Of a DNA stretch of 5,770 nt, positions 5,717 to 5,770 are shown in pieces. Positions within the stretch are counted from its first letter, which is position 1. Each line of letters opens with the position of its first letter. Both the position numbers and the translations under genes were made by a program. A model generated the notes under the pieces. It was not told the DNA's origin and did no database searches. It saw nothing but the letters and a program-made list of their open reading frames with translations. The stretch is from an uncultured Phascolarctobacterium sp. (GTDB lineage: Bacteria > Bacillota > Negativicutes > Acidaminococcales > Acidaminococcaceae): contig CAMFZA010000120.1 in assembly GCA_946002345.1 (NCBI GenBank), positions 1-5,770 of the forward strand. Reading direction: 5' to 3'.

Positions 5717-5770
5717 TTAGAATGGTATCTCTTCATCAAAGGGAACCGCTTGACCGAATGTCTCCATACC
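5717..5770 (-). CDS. ssb: Single-stranded DNA-binding protein, C-terminal tip only
   Basis: The last 17 codons and the TAA (5717-5719) of a minus-strand gene are present; the frame runs to the window edge on a codon boundary. The encoded end is AVPFDEEIPF, the acidic, Pro-Phe-terminated tip that bacterial SSB uses to recruit replication and repair partners. Its place 18 bases before rpsR supports the assignment, since ssb normally sits between rpsF and rpsR. The OB-fold domain lies outside the window. Confidence 0.9.
   Translation of the reverse strand, partial: GMETFGQAVPFDEEIPF

Noticed and set aside
1..5770. CRISPR arrays, insertion sequences, tRNA/rRNA genes, riboswitches and prophage genes
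   Set aside because: No regularly spaced repeats, transposase motifs, terminal repeats, cloverleaf-like sequence or long structured leaders were seen; all gaps are under 160 bases.

Overview
The window reads as ordinary chromosomal housekeeping DNA from a Gram-positive-lineage (Firmicutes-type) bacterium. The evidence is strong AGGAGG-like ribosome binding sites, TTTACA/TATAAT-type promoters, tightly packed genes with intrinsic terminators, an ssb-rpsR pair and a zinc-ribbon (cysteine-rich) ribosomal protein S18. Base composition is moderate, in the mid-40s % GC by eye. A Negativicutes-type host is my best guess from protein character and the exported protein, but nothing in the window proves it.

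Layout, left to right. Bases 1-171 (+) are the 3' end of a heavy-metal-associated (CopZ-like) protein. It converges on a MATE-family efflux transporter (260-1615, -), which has its own promoter and an operator-like palindrome just upstream. A strong rho-independent terminator (1706-1740) separates the transporter from three minus-strand genes: ychF (about 3347-4453), a PHP-superfamily phosphoesterase of the HisJ histidinol-phosphatase type (about 2516-3304), and a fumarylacetoacetate-hydrolase-family enzyme (1752-2519). The last two overlap by 4 bases (ATGA), and no terminator is visible between ychF and the PHP gene, so these three probably form one transcription unit.

To the right is a single-gene unit for an unrecognised exported protein (4619-5329, -). 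It has an extended -10 promoter and is bounded on both sides by hairpin terminators. The right edge holds rpsR (5468-5698, -), preceded by the last 17 codons of ssb (5717-5770, -). This is the usual ssb-rpsR arrangement, and its transcription ends at the 5426-5458 terminator.

I found no CRISPR array, insertion sequence, tRNA, rRNA, riboswitch, phage gene or obvious novel multi-gene system. The points most worth a second look are the orphan exported protein, the apparent loss of one metal-ligand Glu in the FAH-family enzyme, the ychF-PHP-FAH linkage, and starts at TTG and GTG codons implied by Shine-Dalgarno spacing.
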